Below are positions 60,707 through 64,000 of a DNA stretch of 64,000 nt, one piece after another. How positions within the stretch are numbered: position 1 is the first letter of the stretch; each line of letters begins with the position of its first letter. This stretch comes from Solirubrobacter soli DSM 22325 (GTDB taxonomy: Bacteria; Actinomycetota; Thermoleophilia; Solirubrobacterales; Solirubrobacteraceae), in contig NZ_KE384070.1 in NCBI RefSeq assembly GCF_000423665.1, positions 284,669-348,668 of the forward strand, read 5' to 3'. A model generated the notes under the pieces. It was given only the letters and a program-made list of their open reading frames with translations. It was not told where the DNA came from and made no database searches. The translations under genes were made by a program, and so were the position numbers.

Positions 60707-63072
60707 AGCGCGGCGGCGTGGGCGCGGCGCGAGGCGCCGCGGGCGCGGCGCGCGGTGGCGCGGGCGCGACGCGCGGTGGCGCCGGCCTGGCGCGTGGCGC
60801 CGCGTCTCGTGGCCGACGGCTCCCGCGGGTGCTGCGGCGCGTGCCGGTCGTTCTGCAGGCGACCGTGAGCGACTGCGGGCCGGCGTGTCTGGCGATGGTG
60901 CTCGCGCACCACGGGCGCGGGGTGCCGCTCGACGTGTTGCGCGACGAGCTCGGCGTCGGCCGCGACGGGCTCAACGCGCTCGAGCTGCGCGACGGCGCCG
61001 TGCGCTACGGGCTGCGCTGCCGCGGGCTGCGCGCCGACATCGACACCGCGCGGACCCTTCCCACGCCCTTCGTGGTGCACTGGGAGGGCCGTCACTTCGT
61101 CGTCGTCGAGCGCGTGCGGCGCGACGCCGTCGACCTGATCGATCCGACCCTCGGCCGCCGCCGCGTCCCGCTCGCGACCTTCGAGGCCGCCTTCGCGGGG
61201 GTCGTGTTGACGTTCGAGCCTGACGAGTCGCGCGCCCGGGCGGTGGCCGCGGGCGAAGACGGCGCGCGGCGCGACGGCGCGCCCGAGCGCGCGCGGCCCG
61301 CATCGTGGCGCCCGGGCACGCAGTCCTGGCACGCCGTGCTCGGGCCCGCGCTCCACGTCCCGCGCCGCGTGGTCGCGACGCTCGCCGCGACATCCGCGGC
61401 TCTCTTGCTCGCCGGCCTCGCGGTTCCGCTCGCCACGGCGGCGATCGTCAACCGCCTCGTCGCGGGCGAGGCGCTCGACAACGGTCAGGCACTCGCCGCG
61501 GTCGCCACGCTCGCGCTCGCGGTCGGCGCGCTGTCGTTCGCGCGCGGTGTCGCCGCGGCGAAGCTCCAGCAGCACGTCGGACGGGAGCTGACGGGCGGTC
61601 TCGTCGAGCGGTTGCTCGGGGCGCCGCTGGCGTTCGTCGAGCGGCGCGGCGCGGGTGAGGTGACGGCGCGGCTGAGCGCGACGGACGTCGTCCGCGACGC
61701 GCTCGCCACGCAGCTCGTCGGCGCGGTGCTCGACACGCTCGTCGCGCTCAGCTACGTCGCGATCCTGATCGTCGCGAGCCCCGCGCTCGGCCTCACGACC
61801 CTCGCGCTCGGCGCGACCCAACTGACGATCCTCGCCGCGCTCGCCCTGCGCGGCCGCCGCCTGCGGCGCGAGGAGCTGCTCGCGCAGGTGCGCGTCCAGG
61901 GCTGGCTCTACGGCGTCGTGACCGGGCTCGGGTGGGTGAAGGCGGCGGGCGCCGAGCCGGTCATGTACGGCCGCTGGCAACACCTGCACGAGCGGCGGCT
62001 CGCCGCGCTCGGCCGCACCGCCCGCACCGGTGCCCTCGCCGAGGCGGTCACCGGTGCCCTGCGGCTCGCGGGTCCGCTCGTCGTCCTGCTCGCGGCGGCG
62101 GCGCTCGCCGACGGCACGGGAAGGATCGTCGGCCTCGCCGCCCTCGCCACCGCGGCGTTGCTGCCGATGGGCGCGCTCGCCGGCCACCTGCAGGCCTTCC
62201 ACGAGATCGGCTCGGTCGTCGAGCACCTCGGCGACCTCGCGTCCGCGCCGGCCGAGCAGCCGGACCGCAAGCCGCCGGCGCCGAAGCTCCGCGGCGCGCT
62301 CACCACACGCGACCTCGGCTTCCGCCACACCCACCGCAGCCCGTTCGCGATCCGTCACGTCGACATCGATCTCCCGCCCGGCGGCAAGCTCGGCGTCGTC
62401 GGACCCTCGGGTTCCGGCAAGAGCACGCTGGTGAAGCTGCTCTCCGGCCTGTACGCGCCGAGCGAGGGCGAGGTGCGCATCGACGGCCACGACCTGCGCG
62501 AGCTCGATCTCCGGTCGGTGCGCTCGCGGCTCGGCGTCGTGCTCCAGGACCCGTTCCTGCTGTCGGGGACCGTGGCGGAGAACATCGCGCTCCGGCGCCC
62601 CGACGCGCCGCGGCACGAGATCGTCGCCGCCGCCCGCCTCGCCGCGGTGCACGACGACATCGCCGCTTTCCCCCTCGGTTACGACACCAATCTGGCCAAC
62701 GGCGGCGCGGAGCTCTCCGGCGGCCAGGCACAGCGCATCGCGCTCGCCCGCGCCCTGCTCGACCGCCCGAGCGTGCTGATCCTCGACGAGGCGACGTCGC
62801 ACCTGGACACCGCCACCGAGGCGCGGATCGAGCGCAACCTGCGCGCGCTCGGGATCACACGGATCGTGATCGCCCACCGCCTCTCGACGATCAGCGACGC
62901 CGACCAGATCCTCGTCATCGAGGACGGGCGCGTCGCGGCGACCGTCTCAGGCGCGCATCGCGAGCCCGGCGACATAGATGTCGAGCAGGAGCTCGAAGCG
63001 CTCCTCGGGGTCCGACGCCGCGATGTGATCGGCGTGCTCGACGACGTGCGGGAACCGGTCGGCCGGCAGTGA
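60703..63072 (+). CDS. Peptidase-containing ABC exporter (C39 domain, PCAT) with altered C-terminus
   Basis: 789 residues. A Gly/Ala/Arg-rich leader precedes a C39 peptidase with Cys58 (VSDCGPACLAMVLAHHGRG), His131 (WEGRHFVVVE) and Asp147 (LIDPTLG). Six membrane helices follow, then an ABC ATPase: GPSGSGKST at about 567, ELSGGQAQRIALARALL and VLILDEATSHLD. It should cut the precursor leader after VVGA and export the core. From about residue 747 the sequence is antisense to a TetR remnant (62947-63093), so the normal PCAT tail has been replaced by 43 residues of unrelated frame. The H-loop is intact, so activity may survive. Confidence 0.86.
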   Translation: MKRGGVGAARGAAGAARGGAGATRGGAGLARGAASRGRRLPRVLRRVPVVLQATVSDCGPACLAMVLAHHGRGVPLDVLRDELGVGRDGLNALELRDGAVRYGLRCRGLRADIDTARTLPTPFVVHWEGRHFVVVERVRRDAVDLIDPTLGRRRVPLATFEAAFAGVVLTFEPDESRARAVAAGEDGARRDGAPERARPASWRPGTQSWHAVLGPALHVPRRVVATLAATSAALLLAGLAVPLATAAIVNRLVAGEALDNGQALAAVATLALAVGALSFARGVAAAKLQQHVGRELTGGLVERLLGAPLAFVERRGAGEVTARLSATDVVRDALATQLVGAVLDTLVALSYVAILIVASPALGLTTLALGATQLTILAALALRGRRLRREELLAQVRVQGWLYGVVTGLGWVKAAGAEPVMYGRWQHLHERRLAALGRTARTGALAEAVTGALRLAGPLVVLLAAAALADGTGRIVGLAALATAALLPMGALAGHLQAFHEIGSVVEHLGDLASAPAEQPDRKPPAPKLRGALTTRDLGFRHTHRSPFAIRHVDIDLPPGGKLGVVGPSGSGKSTLVKLLSGLYAPSEGEVRIDGHDLRELDLRSVRSRLGVVLQDPFLLSGTVAENIALRRPDAPRHEIVAAARLAAVHDDIAAFPLGYDTNLANGGAELSGGQAQRIALARALLDRPSVLILDEATSHLDTATEARIERNLRALGITRIVIAHRLSTISDADQILVIEDGRVAATVSGAHREPGDIDVEQELEALLGVRRRDVIGVLDDVREPVGRQ

Positions 63073-63093
63073 CGCGAGGTACGTGCGCGCCAT
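62947..63093 (-). pseudogene. TetR family regulator C-terminal remnant
   Basis: A 48-residue frame on the minus strand (ARTYLASLPADRFPHVVEHA, then DHIAASDPEERFELLLDIYV) matches the C-terminal ligand-domain end of TetR regulators. No helix-turn-helix or start lies upstream, where about 140 bases hold no readable gene. It overlaps the 3' end of the exporter gene. Confidence 0.6.
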
Positions 63094-63233
63094 GTCCGCT
63101 GACGACCGAGAACACCGGGTGGTGCCCGGCGACGGCGAGCGCGGGGGAGAGCCGCCGGCGCGAGGATCGCGAGCACGCGGCCGGCGTACCGCAGCGCGTT
63201 CGGCGTCCTGAATCTCACGTACGCACCTAGCAA

Positions 63234-63262
63234 CTGACCGGCATTCTGCTTATGCTGGTCAG
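63234..63262 (+). promoter_or_regulatory. Inverted-repeat operator over the CGNR regulator promoter
   Basis: CTGACCGGCAT (63234-63244) and ATGCTGGTCAG (63252-63262) pair at 10 of 11 positions. The right arm contains a -10-like TATGCT (63251-63256), 9 bases before the ATG at 63266. Suggests autoregulation by the CGNR protein. Confidence 0.55.
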
Positions 63263-63265
63263 CGG

Positions 63266-63826
63266 ATGGAGGACTGCGAGAAGCGGCTGATCGGCGAGGA
63301 GCTCGAGCCGGGCGGCCGGCCCAAGGCGCCGGGGCGGCTCGAGCTGCTGCAGCGGTTCGTCAACACCCACAACCACGAGTTCCCCGACGACTGGGACCGG
63401 CTCGGAACGCCTGAGAAGGCCACGGAGTGGCTGCGCGCGAAGGGGTTGATCGGACCTCGCGAGACGGTCTCGGATGTCGAGCGGCTGCGCGTGTTGCGCG
63501 AGGCGATCCGCGCGCTGCTCGTCGACCCGCAGCCGGACGCCTTCGCCGCCCTCTCCGGGCGTGCCCAGCTCAAGGTCGTCGTCGACGCCGAGGGCCGGAC
63601 GGCGCTGGCGCCGGTGCGCCGCGGGGTAGACGGCGCGGTCGCGACGCTGCTCGGCATCCTCCACGAGGCCCAGCTCGCCGGCGACTGGTCGCGGATGAAG
63701 GCCTGTCGCCAATGCGAGTACGCGTTCTACGACCGCTCCAAGAACCGCTCGGCCGCGTGGTGCTCGATGTCGATCTGCGGCAACCGCACCAAGAACCGCA
63801 CCTACTACCGGCGCCATAAGGCATGA
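63266..63826 (+). CDS. CGNR zinc-finger (ABATE domain) transcriptional regulator
   Basis: 186 residues. The N-terminal ABATE domain (LELLQRFVNTHNHEFPDDWD, LRVLREAIRALLVDPQPDAF) ends in a zinc finger with C-x2-C (CRQCEYAFYD), then WCSMSICGNRTKNRTYYRRH, which carries the C-x4-C and the CGNR box that defines the family. The finger binds DNA or a ligand-regulated partner. Its stop overlaps the next start (ATGA), so it may be co-transcribed with the permease gene. Confidence 0.9.
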   Translation: MEDCEKRLIGEELEPGGRPKAPGRLELLQRFVNTHNHEFPDDWDRLGTPEKATEWLRAKGLIGPRETVSDVERLRVLREAIRALLVDPQPDAFAALSGRAQLKVVVDAEGRTALAPVRRGVDGAVATLLGILHEAQLAGDWSRMKACRQCEYAFYDRSKNRSAAWCSMSICGNRTKNRTYYRRHKA

Positions 63827-64000
63827 AGCGCGCGGTCCTGGCGCTCGCCGCGGCCGCGGTCCTCCCGCTCTTCCTCAACCCCGGCGGGGACACGCTGAAC
63901 AACCTCGTGCTGGCCGCGGCCTACACGGTCATGGCGCTCGGGCTGAACGTCGTCGTGGGCTTCGCCGGGCTGCTCGACCTCGGCTACGTCGCGTTCTTCG
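63823..64000 (+). CDS. livM: Branched-chain amino acid ABC permease LivM, 5' part
   Basis: The first 59 residues of a permease that runs off the window. LPLFLNPGGDTLNNLVLAAA, YTVMALGLNVVVGFAGLLDL and GYVAFF are the opening helices and the conserved GLNVVVGFAGLLDLGY segment of the LivM/LivH family. The family moves branched-chain amino acids or related solutes with a periplasmic binding protein. The start overlaps the CGNR stop. LivM rather than LivH is favoured by the start, but the rest of the gene is needed. Confidence 0.8.
   Translation, partial: MKRAVLALAAAAVLPLFLNPGGDTLNNLVLAAAYTVMALGLNVVVGFAGLLDLGYVAFF

Noticed and set aside
62679..63233. Minus-strand frame of 184 codons overlapping the exporter end
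   Set aside because: Composition is shadow-like; the protein-like TetR segment lies in another minus frame at 62947-63093.

Overview
The window is about 64 kb of very GC-rich bacterial DNA with dense coding, frequent GTG starts, many 4-base ATGA/GTGA gene overlaps and many promoters that place the start codon about 6 bases after a -10-like hexamer (leaderless transcripts). Gene content (DUF1269, DUF7144, DUF6325, DUF6518, SHOCT proteins, F420-type LLM oxidoreductase, NarL-type two-component genes) suggests an actinomycete, most likely class Thermoleophilia (Solirubrobacterales such as Solirubrobacter or Conexibacter). That assignment is an inference from gene families; no rRNA or tRNA gene is visible.

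Region 1 (1-5.7 kb): a TPR/Sel1-type repeat protein, a large secreted Ig-like/Cys-repeat protein and a small membrane protein. Region 2 (5.7-46.3 kb) is a long general-stress island: two NarL-family sensor kinases (one fused to an RsbW-like ATPase), one DNA-binding and two stand-alone response regulators, a MalT-type regulator, universal stress proteins, four DUF1269 proteins, two DUF7144 proteins, HdeD, two BrkB/YihY proteins, an active and a catalytically degenerate P-type ATPase, an ion channel, an MBL-fold hydrolase, a lipid kinase/PAP2 pair, DUF2252, a class II amidotransferase, an MFS pump and a CYTH plus CYTH-Ppx phosphatase pair.

These stress genes share two promoter signatures that I found by reading the intergenic regions. 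M2 is a palindrome (arms CATCAYCCG and CGGGTGATG, 3-base spacer) whose right arm runs into the -35 position, followed by 17 bases and a -10; nine copies serve 13 promoters, four of them as divergent pairs. M1 is CACCACC, exactly 18 bases, then CCATTGCC, with 17 bases from the TTGCNN hexamer to the -10; six full and five partial copies are seen. Together they define a candidate regulon of about two dozen promoters in 38 kb, probably run by the kinases and regulators encoded among the targets.

Region 3 (46.3-57.5 kb) is more ordinary: an ABC ATPase/permease pair, a secreted subtilisin, a BlaI-type repressor, an MFS pump, a probable frameshifted gene, an LLM oxidoreductase, gene remnants and a secreted M14 carboxypeptidase. 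Region 4 (57.5-63.1 kb) carries an aminotransferase and a complete-looking RiPP locus: a 47-residue precursor with a double-glycine-type leader and a Cys/Ser/Thr/Asp core, an attenuator hairpin, an ATP-grasp peptide maturase, a PpiC-related maturation protein and a C39-peptidase ABC exporter whose C-terminus runs into an antisense TetR remnant. The window ends with a CGNR zinc-finger regulator and the start of a LivM-type permease.
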